Positions 45,755 to 58,023 of a stretch of DNA of 64,000 nucleotides are shown piece after piece. Origin of the DNA: Margaritispora aquatica (taxonomy: Eukaryota > Ascomycota > Leotiomycetes > Helotiales > Discinellaceae); contig VJWN01000005.1 in the NCBI GenBank assembly GCA_007644065.1, forward strand, positions 186,001 to 250,000, written 5' to 3'. The notes under the pieces were generated by a model. That model was given only the letters and a program-made list of their open reading frames with translations, made no database searches and was not told the DNA's origin. The translations under genes were made by a program, and so were the position numbers. Numbering within the stretch: position 1 is the first letter of the stretch; each line of letters begins with the position of its first letter.

Positions 45755-48242
45755 ATGTCCCTTACTATGGAAAGGAAACCCAGTGAGAAATCTACTATCT
45801 ACGAACCGCAGCTTCAGTACAATGAAGGCGCGCCATTAGAAAGACATCAACCCCATCAAGTAAAAGCCTCAAAAATCCATCGTCATGGATCCAAGTTGCT
45901 CTCTGCTCTAAGGTCATTAACGAATAATAGTAGGCCAATCCACGTCAACCCGTTAGCAGTGATATGGCTGATATTTACCCAGCCTTTTCGACCTTGGATC
46001 AACTGTCCAGCGAACCTTCCGGTAGCCCCTCAGACAGTGCTCTAACAGAATATACCTTCTCGAATGGGTCAAAGCCACAATTCGAGCCGACTGTCATTCA
46101 TCGAACCAAACTGAGCCGACCGAGCTCGATGGAAAACAAGAAGCCTGATGCAGAAACATCATCCGCCAACCTGCCTATCTTGGTTACACCCAGTGCGTAC
46201 TTGGCTCACTGACTTTCTAAAGTGACATACTTCCCTAACATATGCCTACTCAGCTATCGCCACAGTTGAAAACGCTGCCATTGCCAAGATTTTCTTCGAA
46301 TGCCATTACAATGGCTTAAATTCAGGATCAAGCCCACGATCCCTACGGCGGCGTAACCTCGAAACAGCACTCTATCGTCAGCAGGATCAGCTCTCTGCAG
46401 CAGAAAGGGAATGCGTTCGACACGATTGGAGAGTGAAGGAGTCCGATCATTTGCGCCAAACTCGTGTGCTGAAGTCCAAGGTAACTCCTACAAACACGAG
46501 ATACGAAGTAGTAAAAGTCCTGGGCAAAGGCAGCTTTGGGGTAGTCCGCTTGGTCCGTGAAAAGCCAGAGTGAGCTATTCTGAAGTCAAATTCGCATGCC
46601 AAGCACTGACACTGAATAGCGATCCGTTGTTGACCAAACAGATTTACGCAATGAAGGTTATCCGCAAGTCTGAAATGTTGCGAAACTCCCAGGAAGGTCA
46701 TCTGCGCGCCGAACGTGATTTTCTGGTAGCTGCAGAAGGATCCCGATGGTAAATAAAAGCACTTCAACTTGATGCCCAGTCTAACAATTACAGGGTGGTG
46801 CCTCTCGTCCAGAGCTTTCAGGACACTCAAAACCTCTATCTGATAATGGATTACATGCCAGGTGGCGACTTCTTGGGCCTCCTCATACGAGATAATGTCC
46901 TTACCGAATCGGTGACAAAGTGGTATATCGCTGAGATGATCTTATGTATAGAAGAGGCACATTCACTGCACTGGATCCATCGCGACGTCAAGCCCGACAA
47001 TTTTCTTATTTCTGCCTCTGGCCATCTCAAAATCTCGGATTTCGGCTTAGCATTTGATGGCCACTGGTCTCATGACCAAGCTTACTACAATAACCATCGG
47101 TATTCGCTGCTGTCTAAGCTTGGCATCGCCGTCGAAGGAGACTCAATCGATAAGGAAGAGAGCCGTAAAGCAGCAGAAAAGCCAAAACTGGTTATTCCGG
47201 GGCACGATCGACATCATAAGGATACTTCGAATAGCATAGATGGTGAAGGGATTTTGAACTGGCGCAATCGCCATGGAAATCGGACTCTTGCTCGCTCTGT
47301 CGTTGGAACCAGTCAATATATGGCTCCAGAAGTGGTCAAGGGGGAACTGTATGATGGTAGGTGCGATTGGTGGAGTGTAGCCATTATTCTGTATGAATGC
47401 TTGTACGGTCACACTCCATTTCTCTCTGAGGAAGGTGGCCGGCAACAGACAAAGCAGAATATCGTCGTAAGTTTGGTCGATATACTTCTAATCTTAAATT
47501 ATGTGGCCCTACTAACAAAACGAAACAGGATCATAAGGAGACCTTCGGATTTCCACAAAAGCCTTTAGTGAGTAGAAAATGCCAGGAATTGATGCGAAAC
47601 ATCATTCAAGATAAACAAAATCGACTCTGTTCGAAAAGATACCGAACCAATGATACATCTCGCAAACAGGATTCGCCTGTCCAGGACTACTCTGGCCATT
47701 ACGTCTACCCAAACGATGCAGAAGATATCAAGGCTCATAAGTGGTTCAGAGATGTTCAGTGGGACCGGATTCAGTTCACCGTTCCACCATTTGTACCTGA
47801 AATCACATCATTAGAGGACACCCAATACTTTGATGAGGATGAGCCAATATCCGATGTTTCTGATTCAGCCTCGGGACCACCACCTACACAACAGGAGATC
47901 TCGGATGCTCTGAAACCATTCAACAGAGAAATACAGATATTAGCCAAGGGTTTTATTGCCAGTCCGCATGATTCTGTCAGGCTCAAAAAGGTGGAGAGGG
48001 AGATTGATGGGTTTGTGATGTGTGAGGAGCAAAAGGAGTACTTGAAAGCGTTTGTCAAGCATTATGGCCACAAGGAGACGAAGCGACCAAGGGACAAGCT
48101 GCTGCGTGACAGAGAGACAGCACCAAAGGTTTTGGAGTTGCGAAAGAAGGGGGCTTTCCTCGGTTATACGTATCGAAAGTATATGGGTGGTGGAAGTATG
48201 AAGAAGACAATCTGGCACAGAGCTAGATTGAGCATCCACTAG
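45755..48242 (+). CDS. NDR-like AGC serine/threonine protein kinase, divergent
   Basis: I model six exons (45755-45859, 45934-46192, 46254-46569, 46620-46748, 46794-47466, 47529-48242), 731 residues, with phases agreeing. An N-terminal regulatory helix (TIATVENAAIAKIFFECHYN) matches the NDR/LATS Mob-binding region. The kinase domain has GKGSFGVV (212-219), AMK (Lys239), HRDVKPDN (Asp334), DFG (352-354) and the activation loop ARSVVGTSQYMAPEV. About 65 residues are inserted between DFG and the activation segment, a known NDR trait. The usual TPDYIAPE is replaced by TSQYMAPE. The C-terminal extension has YVYPNDAEDIKAHKWFRDV. It continues long past the usual end with a basic tail. Exon 1 and its start are the least certain. 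Fungal NDR kinases control polarity and septation; the exact branch is unclear. Confidence 0.88.
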
Positions 48243-50201
48243 AGTGGATTGTAAGTAGTATTAAACACAAATTTGATTTCCCAAGATTGCCAAAAGTGGT
48301 GTAGAAGAGGCTGTTATACGTTGGAGTTCCATTTGACCTCTGATATCATCTTGAACAATTTGATTATACGAATCTTAATTGTCGCGGAGTTTTCGAGATT
48401 TTCGAGAAATTTTCTTGAGTGGCGGATTGAACGTTAACCTTCTTAAGTGAGTTCAAGGCTTGTATCATGTGTTGACCCATCTAACAAAGTGGGGATTTGA
48501 TGCATATATAGAGTGAGAGCACAAGGCTGGAAGTTAGATTTTTTATGTTATCTGCTTAGAAAAACAATCAACCTTCCATTCAGTCTCTAACTCGTTTAGA
48601 ATTGCAGCTGCAAGACTGGAGAGAACGAAGTCCTGGGGAAATCCCTCTTTTTCTTCGACTTGGAAACAAGGCTAAGGGAAAGAGGTAATGCGGTCGAAAA
48701 AGTGGTGATGGAGATGGCGAGTAGGTTCAAAATGGTGATTTATGGGAGCGAAAAAGAGAGCCCGAGTTACCTACCTAGAATGTTAACGTGTTAGCACATT
48801 AGAAGAAAGTTGTGATGCGCACCAAATCATGTCACTTCAAAGGCTGCACCTGGGCTGACCCCATGGAAAAGCTTGACGATTGATTGAGTTTAAGATGTTG
48901 AGCAAAGCTGCATCGATTTGATTTTATTTTGTTGGAGCAAGGGTTTTTTGACTGTGGTGTGGGCTTACTTCTTAAGAATAGCATCACCAATTTCTGTCAC
49001 TCGTGTGCCATTTCTTAACTTCCTGGTACACTTTTGCCACATATGCTGCATTCAGCATAGACGTTTCCGTTACTACCAAGAACTTATCATGGATCCTAAA
49101 GTTGAGTGAGCAGGAGAGAGAGGTTTTTCTTTGAGTTCGAGTGAAGTGAGCTTGTTGGGATGGTGCTTCGGTTCGCTTAGCGAATTTGCATAGTTAGGGG
49201 GACCATACATAACCCGTAATAATGAACGAGGCGCTGTTGTTAAGCGTATGATTGTCGAACCAGGTATGCTGCTGAGTGAGATATCTGTGTGGAATCTCTG
49301 CTGGGTTCCTGAGTATGATGTGAGGGTCTAAAACTTATCGCTCAAGTTTGAGCGCTGGCCACCACGAAAGGAATGAAAGCATCAACAGATATACCAGGCG
49401 ACTTTTGATGCTGCTATTACTGCTATTATATATAATCCTTCCCAGCTGAAATCTGGCTGGAATCTGGCTAAATTTCTTGAAATCGTGGTCTCAATGTCTT
49501 GCTGTGACATTTGTGTGAGATACCGTTTGAGATTAGTTGTAGCACGCACACACAGCGTGAACCCATTAGTAATTGATTAGGGGGGAGGGGGGTATCATCC
49601 ATGATATTTCGAGTAGCTGGCATAAAAGTTCTTTGTTGCTTTCTAACTTCAACAAACGTTCTACATCTGAGTGTCCATTCAACAGGGCCATGATATATGA
49701 AGAATGCGGGGGTGGATCTATCGAAACATAATGCACAAGAAACAAAAGCTGCAAGCTGCTTTTATTTATCCACATAATGCTCGGAGACGGTGAATGTGGC
49801 ATTGATAGTTTGGAAGAGAGTTTTCATCATGCTTTCAATTAAAAGCAGCACGACGAGCTCCTCAATGTGGATCAGGGCAGCCCGAGGCTCGCGCGTGTCT
49901 TGGCAAGCACTTTAGCTCCACTTCGAAGGCATTCAGGCACGTGATCACATGAATCACACTTGGACGCGTTCGCGCTTTCCAGCCGAAGTGAGTGGCTTTG
50001 GGCTCGAGAATTGTCTCCCATACGTCCCACCACAACTTTGTCCACCTGAAGTTCCCGCAATTGATTCAATTGATAAAGTTAAGCCGCGATCCATGTGGCA
50101 ACAGGGTTTCAATCTCAGCCGCGATCAACTGGATAGTTGAATAAACTTTTCGAGCATTGTTTTACTAATTTAGAAGCCATAATTGCGCTACAACCGTGTT
50201 A
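48243..50201. other. intergenic region
   Basis: There are 2 kb without a supported gene. A weak T-rich patch and TACCTACCTAG near 48770 are seen. Short frames on both strands look like chance. Confidence 0.5.
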
Positions 50202-53200
50202 ATGGCCGCTACTTCTCAACCTGGTCTGTTCGGCAATGAGGATGCATACATAGCTCTCAGGGCACTCGCATTGGAAACCAAACCACAAGTTCCACTTCAG
50301 CCTGGTGAATTGTATATTGCAGTCCTTCAGCTCAACTCACCACCCGTCAGTGAAAGTTTCCTTTGGTTCAAAGTCAAGGCAGTAAGTCTTCATGAGCTAC
50401 CATGTTGCTTTTCATATTTATTAACCGAACTTTACTTAGAAACACACAATTGCAAAGCTTAAGAAAGCTTACTCAAGCAGAGCCAACGTCGATGTTTCCT
50501 TCAAATTTGCTGGCGAAACTATTTCAAATGCTACGCCTATGCGCAACCTTGACCACTTGAATGACAACACCGTCATCTTCACAGCACACGAAGAAACCAT
50601 GAATTCACCTCAACCTATGCCCAATGGAGTGAGTTCAACTCCTGTCAGGATGCCACTTCAGCAAATCAAAAACCGGCTCCCGTCAACACCAAATTCTGCA
50701 GATTCGGAAGTACCCATCAAGAATGAGCCAACCGCCAATACATCACCCTTTGCAGGCGCAGAACCTGGCAATTTTTCTCGGGTTAAAGGTGAACCTGCGT
50801 CCTATGGAGAAATAGCTCCACATCGTCAGTATCGTCCCAATCTTTCTAATATGTACTAATTCTTAAGTAGCGGTTGTATCCCCACAAGGTGCCCGGTCGC
50901 GAGTGGTATCCTCTAGCACCGCAGTAAACAATGAAGCGATAATGCCCGAACTATCCATGCCTGGCATGATGGATGAAGAACTACCAGAACCAGGATCTTC
51001 CTCGAAACAAAACCTACGGGTTCAATGGATTCATAAAATCATAGATTCTTCCAGTTTGGAAGATCTAGAAGTAGAGGTCAAGAGTAACAAGAAGTTCCTG
51101 GCCAATTTGAAGGAACCCTTGATGACTGCGCGGGCAGAAAATAAAGATGCTCAGCACTGGCTTCAGCAGATTGAAACTTTGTACAAACAACAGGTTGACA
51201 CACCTACGATCATTGGAGTTGTGGGTAATACAGGCGCTGGAAAGAGTAGTATCATCAACGCCATGCTAGATGGTCAGTACTACATTCCTGTTGTTGCCGA
51301 TATCCAAGAGGAGTCGGAACATTTTTTCAAGCTTCTGGCTCCGGAAGTTTGTTTGCAGTATGATACTAACTCATTGCAGAAGAGCGTTTGGTTCCTACAA
51401 ACTGCATGAGAGCATGTACAGCAGTAGTTACCGAGATATCCTGGAATTACAGCGACAATCGCAACGAGAAATACCGCGCAGAAATCGAGTTCATACAAGC
51501 TTCTGATTGGAGAAAAGACTTGGAGATCAGTCTGAAAGAACTCCTTGATAATAATGGTAATGTATCCAGAGATTGTTCGAATCCTGAGAGCGAAGCTGGT
51601 ATAGCCTATGCCAAGATCAAGGCTGTCTATCCAAACAAGACGAAAGAGGATATTGCTACCTCAAGCGTCGATGGGCTTATGAACGAGCCTGGCGTTCAGA
51701 ACATGCTCGGTGAGATCCCTTACGTCGGGGTTTAATTTGGGATTTTGAAACTGATATGCAATAGGGCAAACTAGAAACGTTGCCAAGGATGGTTCTGATG
51801 CGTTCTACAAAGCTCTCCAAGGGTTTGTGGATAGTAAGGAAAAGGTATGGCTGCAGTCACTCCATTGGCATTTTACATTCAGAAGCAGCTAATATTACTT
51901 AGATCAAGCGAGGGGACAAGAAAGAGAAACGAGAAATGGAGTTTTGGCCATTGATAAAGGTCGTCAAAATATACGTTAAAGCTGATGCACTGAGCACTGG
52001 TGCAGTGATTGTCGATTTACCCGGAGTACAGTGAGTTCTTCTTCTCACAAGACGAATCGGTCAATGCTAACTTATTCGTGAAGCGACTCTAACGCTGCTA
52101 GAGCAGCTGTTGCATCTGGATACATGAAGAAGTGCACAGGGCTTTTCATTGTTGCACCAATCAATCGAGCCGTGGATGACAAGGCTGCTAAATCACTTCT
52201 CGGAGAATCATTCAAACGACAATTAAAATTTGACGGAATCTACTCTAGAATCACTTTCATTTGCTCCAAAACAGATGATATCTCTATCACCGAGGCTGCC
52301 GATAGTTTGAACCTGGACTTTGATGAAGATTGGCAAAAAATTGACGATTTTGAGAAAAAGGAAGAATCAATTAAGTCTCGGATTCAGGATCTCAAGGACT
52401 CCAAGGCTGTATACCAGGATGTCATAAACGATTGTGACGACAATACTGAGAAGTGGGAAGAATTGCGAGATCAAGTCGAACGAGGTGAAGCTGTCTTCGC
52501 TCCATCTAAGTTGTCGAACAAGCGAAAGAGATCTTCTAGCTCTCCGAAGGCACGGAAAAGAGCCCAGCGCATTCGCTCAGACTCAGACGATGATGATGAT
52601 GATGATGATGAAGAGAAGGACTCTGATACCGAGGTTGATGTTGAGAGCGATGATGATATGTCGTCTGAGAAAGGCGATGCACTTACGGAAGACGAAATCG
52701 AGAAAAAGATCTCTGAACTTAAGGACATCAAGAAGCAATCCCGTAGGGAAAGAAGCGAGATTGATTCTCAAGTCCGGTCTCTCAATCAGGAGTTGAAAGG
52801 AATTGTGGCCAAGAAAGATGAGATTGACACAGGAATGAACGCTATGTGCATTGAAGGGCGAAACAACTACTCTAAGACTGCCATCCAACGAGATTTCGCG
52901 GATGGCATCAGAGAATTGGACCAGGAAACTGCACAAGAAGAAGATCCTGACCGGTTTGATCCTGACCAGCAGCTCAGAGACTATGATGAAGTGTCAAAAT
53001 CACTGCCAGTGTTTTGTGTCTCATCCAGGGCCTATCAAAAGCTCTGTGGTCGCCTGGTAAGAGATAAAGCTGTCCCTGGTTTTAGGAATGTCGAAGAAAC
53101 TGAAGTACCTCAATTACAAGCACACTGTAAAATGCTCACAGAGGCTAGTCGGGCATCAAATTGTCGAGCATATCTGTCAAGTGTCTGTCAGCTACTCAAC

Positions 53201-54655
53201 TCCCTAAGTCTTTGGGCATCAAACGATGGTACGGATCTCACCATGACAGATGCACAATTGGTATGTTTACATCGTTCTTGTTCATTTCAACCTCAATATA
53301 TCCTCTAAGTTAAACTAACTCTTGTTTATCATTGCAGGTCACCGAGACGAGGTACTTGAAAACACGGTTAGTGACGCTAGAAAAGGGCCTGGAGGGCGCA
53401 ATTTCAGCTACCCTAAAGGACATGAACTCAACATTAGCAAAAAACATTTTCAAAAAATACCCACAGCTAGTCAAAATTGCTATTCGGGAGGCTAATTCGA
53501 CAGTCAACAAATGGCACGCCCCGGTCAACAAATCTGATCACGCCGCAGGTGGCTATTACTGGTCGACCTACAAAGCGATTGTGCGACGCGAAGGAGTTTA
53601 CTCAAATGCACAAGGGCCTCATGATTTGAACCTTCAGTTGATCGAGCCAATCATCAAACAGCTAGCTGGTCACTGGGAGAAGACTTTCGCACAGAAGATG
53701 CCACGAGTATTGCAATCATTCACCAGACTAACAAAGACCCTTTTAAACACTTTTCACACTGATGTTGAACACCACAGCATCAAAGCAGGAACAGGATCTG
53801 CTGGATTGGCCATGTTGGGCCAGTCACTGCGGGTATATGATGCACTATTTGGGACTTTCAGCGAGAGAATGATGGGTAAGCTCACATTTATCGATACCCC
53901 CGTTGAAATTGGGCATCCACAGACATAAGAGAATGGACAAGCTAACTGGTATTGTTTAATAGAACTAATAAATACCATTCAACGCGAGGCTAATCGCGAA
54001 TTCACTCCCGTCATTGCTCGCAATCTCGCGACAGCCTACGACTGGTAAGGAATTCTTCTTTCCTTTGGTTCAATTCTCTGGTCTAATTATCAGTAGGTGT
54101 GCTGCTGAAACGGGTCCTGGACAGTACCAGCGTATGAAAAACCATATGTCTAGCCATGTGGAAACTGCACGGGAAAACATGTTTGCTGAAAGTTGTGATG
54201 AAGTCCGAGTTCGGCTGAGAGAGATGTGTCGAGAAGTTCAAGAGGCAATGTTGACTCATGTTGATGAGGTGTTTTTGACAATGCAACGGGACTATATGGA
54301 AGTTATTGCCGGCAGACAAATCCCAGAACGCGGGATGATGCCAAAGTGGGAACGGAAGATGCGAGCTGATGTGGCTAAAGTCATTGATGATCGAGGTATG
54401 CAAACCCATCAGTTTGTGTTCATGTAGCACCTACCTCCATGGAGACATATGGCCATCTTGTTGAGAGTTTGTGCTAATATCATAACAGACAAGACAGCAG
54501 ACCAAGATGCCCTGGACATCGCCGAGGAGGTTGGCAAAGATGCCGCCCAAACTGGTATTGACGAACCCAAACGAGCGGAGAGGGCTGCGAAGGAAGCAAA
54601 AGAGAAGAAGGCTGCCATCAAAGCATCTCATAAAGCCTCTCCCAATCAAGCTTAG
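50202..54655 (+). CDS. large SLIP-GC-like P-loop GTPase
   Basis: Eleven exons: 50202-50381, 50440-50824, 50871-51272, 51380-51709, 51765-51844, 51903-52030, 52084-53260, 53338-53875, 53963-54044, 54097-54395, 54489-54655. Phases agree at all ten joints, giving 1255 residues. The GTPase core has GVVGNTGAGKSSIINAML (P-loop, about 310), DEERLVPTNCMRACTAVVTE restored across intron 3, VIVDLPGVHDSNAARAAVA (G3, about 500) and FICSKTDD (G4, about 562). A coiled-coil/acidic insert (Asp/Glu run near 670) is flanked by basic KRKR motifs. The C-terminal helical region includes MGELINTIQREANREFTPVI. The layout resembles dynamin-related nuclear GTPase SLIP-GC (NUGGC) homologues common in filamentous fungi; function there is unknown. 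The frame reaches TAG at 54653-54655 but stays open for 163 more codons. Confidence 0.85.
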
Positions 54656-55147
54656 TCAGCAAAGGAATTTGGTGTTCTACCAGCAGAACTTGTCTCGCAG
54701 CTTGTCAATCTAGAAGAGCCAGGACGCACATCTCATTGGATCCAATGCCTCTTCCTGGAAGCTGCAGGGGAGAAAATTCCTCAGGCAAACGTATGGAAGG
54801 CTTACGGGGCTTGCTTCAAACCTTTTGGGGCAGAATCTACAGTCAAAATCTTGACTTTTGGGAGGTTTTCAGATGCAGTCAGAGCCGCCTTCGGAGATAG
54901 AGTGACTGTGCAGATGCTTAGCGACCCGAACAGGATCGTTTTTGATGGCATGAAGTATCGGAGCCAACCATTTGACCTGGACGGCAAGCCATATGAAGAT
55001 GGTACCACAGCAGCTGGAGACATCATTTCTGGTCACGCTTCGTTAGCAGAACTCGAGGGGACTGTCTTTTATGGTCATACTCCAGCAGACTCCGCAGACA
55101 ATCAATCCAGAGATACTCCTTCCATAGAGCTTATGGACTTGTCTTGA
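54656..55147 (+). other. open in-frame extension after the GTPase stop, likely coding
   Basis: Directly after the TAG at 54653, the same frame runs 163 codons to TGA at 55145. It reads like a folded domain: EFGVLPAELVSQLVNLEEPG, then HWIQCLFLEAAGEKIPQANV, KILTFGRFSDAVRAAF and VFDGMKYRSQPFDLDGKPYE. No ATG occurs early enough to start the whole segment. It may be reached by an intron that removes the stop: a GTATTG donor at about 54557 with the CAG acceptor at 54657-54659 keeps phase. Otherwise it may be reached by readthrough, or it may be a domain lost by a nonsense mutation. Confidence 0.6.
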
Positions 55148-56236
55148 GGTCGTCAGGCTTTTTGTTTCATTGAGTTTATGCGCTGTTTCTACCATGTTTT
55201 ATTGTCCGAGCCCTTGGTGGAGTTTGGTGCGTTGTATACCATGTACGTCTTGGGTGATATCTCATTGTTTTCACAGGGCACCTGTGGATTTATGGTCGTG
55301 TATAGAATACTGGATGGGTGGCTGTTTGTCAACAAAAAGGAGGCAAATGATATATGGCATTTACCTCGCGGTTATTTGTATTGTCCGAGCGTCTTGTTGT
55401 AGTTATTAGGCTGGATTGTATGGATCATTTTAGCAATATGATACTTATACTGTCTTGAGTTTTGATGGCCCATTATTTAGTAAGATATGTTCTTGTAAAT
55501 AAGCACTCCTTAATAATGATCTACACTCTTCCTTTCCATTTTGTCTCTGCTTTCTACCTTATGATTTGACACCTCACGCTTAGGGATGAAGCGAAGAACG
55601 ATGGCGTCATGCTCGGGACGAACCTTTTTTGGGAAGGTGTTGAAGTATCTTTATTTTTTATTTTTGGTGCGGATGTCAGCACCGCACGATGAGTAATACT
55701 CTTCTCAATCCAAAGCTATAACCCCTTTTACCTGTGTCTAGCTATTTCACCAAATCCCGAATACGAATTGACTCATCACAAAACATAAGTTTATCGCACT
55801 TTTATTTTGTATTACAGTCAATTCTCATTCTCATCCCTTTTCCTTTGATCTACGCCTATACGTTGATGTCGCCATTCTCCCCAAGTGGGGATTCTAGGCG
55901 ACCGGCCGGCCGAAGAAAGATTTACGCCCTTTTGGAGACATGCTCGGAAGTCTCATTTCATTGTTTTTATTGTATGTTATAAGTTTTGCTTCGGGTGTTT
56001 TAGGGCCATTTTGTGTTTAGACTTAGATTTGAGTCACACTTTTGATGTGGTAAGCAGAGGGGGAACTGAGCGTTTCTGTGATTATATATCTTGAGTTGGT
56101 TGGTGTTCATTTTCATGTTCGTTTCTTGTGTTCTTACTCCCTCTTACATTTCACACTCATTTTCACACCGAACGTTCACACCCTCACACCCTCACCCTCA
56201 TCAACTCTCCTCTCATACAACACCCTATCACAAGCA
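55148..56236. other. intergenic region
   Basis: This is the 3' UTR of the GTPase gene and the promoter of the acetyltransferase gene. No gene is supported. Confidence 0.5.
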
Positions 56237-56978
56237 ATGGAATACACCTATCGCGTTCACCGCATCCCAACCACCGACCCTCATCTCCTCGCCTTCCTAA
56301 CCGGAAAATACGTTGCCCTCCGCCTCTCAGCACTCACACTCTCACCTGGCTCATACAGTTCCACATTCGCCGACGAGTCCGTCTTCCCCTTCACAAAATG
56401 GGTGGAGCGGCTCAAGAGGCCGGCGCTCAATACCTTTGTGGCAGTCGCGTATGCAGCGGGCACGCCGGTTGAAGAGCAAACTATTGATACAGGTGCTTGT
56501 ATGACCTTGCATTTCTACACTTTCATGATTACTCACTGACTCGCAACCAGGGGTCGGGAGCGCAAGCCTCATCGGGCCCACCCCTAAATCCATCTATGAC
56601 ATCCCCCTCAGCGGCGGGCCACCTTCAGGCCCGGACACCGAGGAAAAGAAATGGCACACAACAGCCGTATATAGCTCCCCATCTCACCGGGGCCGCGGTG
56701 TCGCGAACTTGCTCATGCACGGCGTTTTCGAGTATGCTGTTGCCGCTAGCAAGGCCGAGGGGAAGAGCACTCGCATGCGCATCATGATCTCGCCTGGCAA
56801 TGAGCTGGTGCGGACGATGTACCTTAAATTGGGGTTTGAGGATGCGGGTGCAACGACGCTTGCGGAGGGGTATGTGGCCAATGGGGAGGGGGAGTTATTG
56901 CCCGCTGATGGGGGGAGGAGTAAGCCAGAGAAGTATCATACGAGGTTAGGGCTGATTATGGTGAGGGTTGTTGAGTGA
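56237..56978 (+). CDS. GNAT-family N-acetyltransferase
   Basis: Two exons (56237-56492, 56551-56978) give 227 residues. The 58-bp intron (GTGCTT donor, CACTGACTCGCAACCAG end) is in phase 1. The GNAT core is recognisable: strands around NTFVAVAYA and GVGSASLIGP, then WHTTAVYSSPSHRGRGVANLL. That motif A has the R-G-R-G-V-A loop for acetyl-CoA. MRIMISPGNELVRTMYLKLGF follows (motif B, with the N and Y expected for CoA contacts). Between the core strands sits a Pro/Gly-rich loop. The substrate is unknown. Fungal members of this type are often involved in small-molecule or toxin-analogue acetylation, but nothing here points to one. Confidence 0.88.
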
Positions 56979-57461
56979 AGAGAGGGAATGTGAGAGGGGG
57001 GGTGCGTTTATTCCGGTTTTGGAGACTCGTTGTTGGGGTGTTTATGCTTTTATCTACGGCGTTTTGGAGACTGTGCTTGCTAGATGGTCGCTATTGCGTA
57101 TTATATAGAGGCTCACTAGTTTCAACATACACAAGAGCTGGCCATTGTCAACAGGAAGGGAGAGAAAATGAATAGAGGATATATCAACTTCATCGATACA
57201 TATTATAATCGAGTTTTATTTGAGGCAATCTTCTGAGTCATGAAATATTTCCACAGACAAGCTTTCCGCTCGCCTAAAAAAGGAGAAGCCCAGATCATTT
57301 CCATGCCTCAAATTTCAGGTATGAATAGTTTTATTTCCATCCAAGCTCCCAATTCCAGCTCCAGCTTCAATTCAGACCTACTTTTTCTCTTCTTTATTTG
57401 TCTCCTTACCTCAGCTTCACCCCACACTCTTTTGATCTCAATTCCCAGTCCTCCCTTCAAA
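56979..57461. other. spacer upstream of the small mitochondrial gene
   Basis: An upstream ATG at 57240 is in frame with the ATG at 57462, but the intervening 74 codons look like a 5' leader. No gene is seen. Confidence 0.5.
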
Positions 57462-57749
57462 ATGGCACACCCAATCACCCGCCTCCTGGCACGGCGCGTA
57501 TGCCACTCCTCCCGGTCCTTCTCAACCTCCTCTCCCTCACAATCACCAATCTTCCAACAATCCGCAAAGGCATTCCGCGCCGCAAGACCAATCCGCAGCA
57601 CCCCAATCGCACGACGAACCTACGCTACGGGCGAGAGCGGGCCGAACCCAAATCCAGGACAGAGTCCCTTCAAGATATGGCCCTTCCTGGCGATTACCGC
57701 GATGGGTTCGGTGGCGTACGTGTTGATGGTGCAGCAGAGAGCTGGTTAG
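57462..57749 (+). CDS. small mitochondrial membrane protein, unassigned
   Basis: A frame of 95 codons plus stop. The N-terminus is a typical mitochondrial presequence (MAHPITRLLARRVCHSSRSF, rich in Arg, Ser, Ala, no acids), and a second Arg-rich part (AFRAARPIRSTPIARRTYA) suggests a cleavage site. A Gly/Pro/Asn linker leads to one transmembrane segment (IWPFLAITAMGSVAYVLMV) with a short QQRAG tail. That is the layout of small inner-membrane assembly factors or respiratory subunits. A GTTAGT sequence overlaps the stop region (57745), so the last exon may continue downstream. Upstream in-frame ATG codons were judged to be leader. The gene family is not identified. Confidence 0.72.
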   Translation: MAHPITRLLARRVCHSSRSFSTSSPSQSPIFQQSAKAFRAARPIRSTPIARRTYATGESGPNPNPGQSPFKIWPFLAITAMGSVAYVLMVQQRAG

Positions 57750-58023
57750 TTGTGCTTTACTTTTGTTTCTGTTTTATTATGCTTTGGGGATGGGGCATTG
57801 GGTATTGGGACTTGGTGGCCGTGAGGATGAGCGGATGTATTCAAGGGGACACTATATGCAAGCTGCACCTGTCATTCCCAAGTTTCGAGAGCCGCTTTAA
57901 GAAACCAAGATGTAGCTCAGCTCTTGCCAACATCATCTGCCCCTCCATCCCCCCTCCATCTCAACACAACAACTCTATCCCTCTACACAGCACCAAACGA
58001 ACAAAGAACAAAACTAATCCGCA

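Noticed and set aside
48918..49109. Short plus-strand frame with possible signal sequence
   Set aside because: Only 63 codons, no Cys pattern or family resemblance, and typical of T-rich intergenic DNA.
52580..52620. (GATGAT)n as a microsatellite
   Set aside because: It encodes the acidic Asp run of the GTPase in frame, so it is treated as part of the protein.
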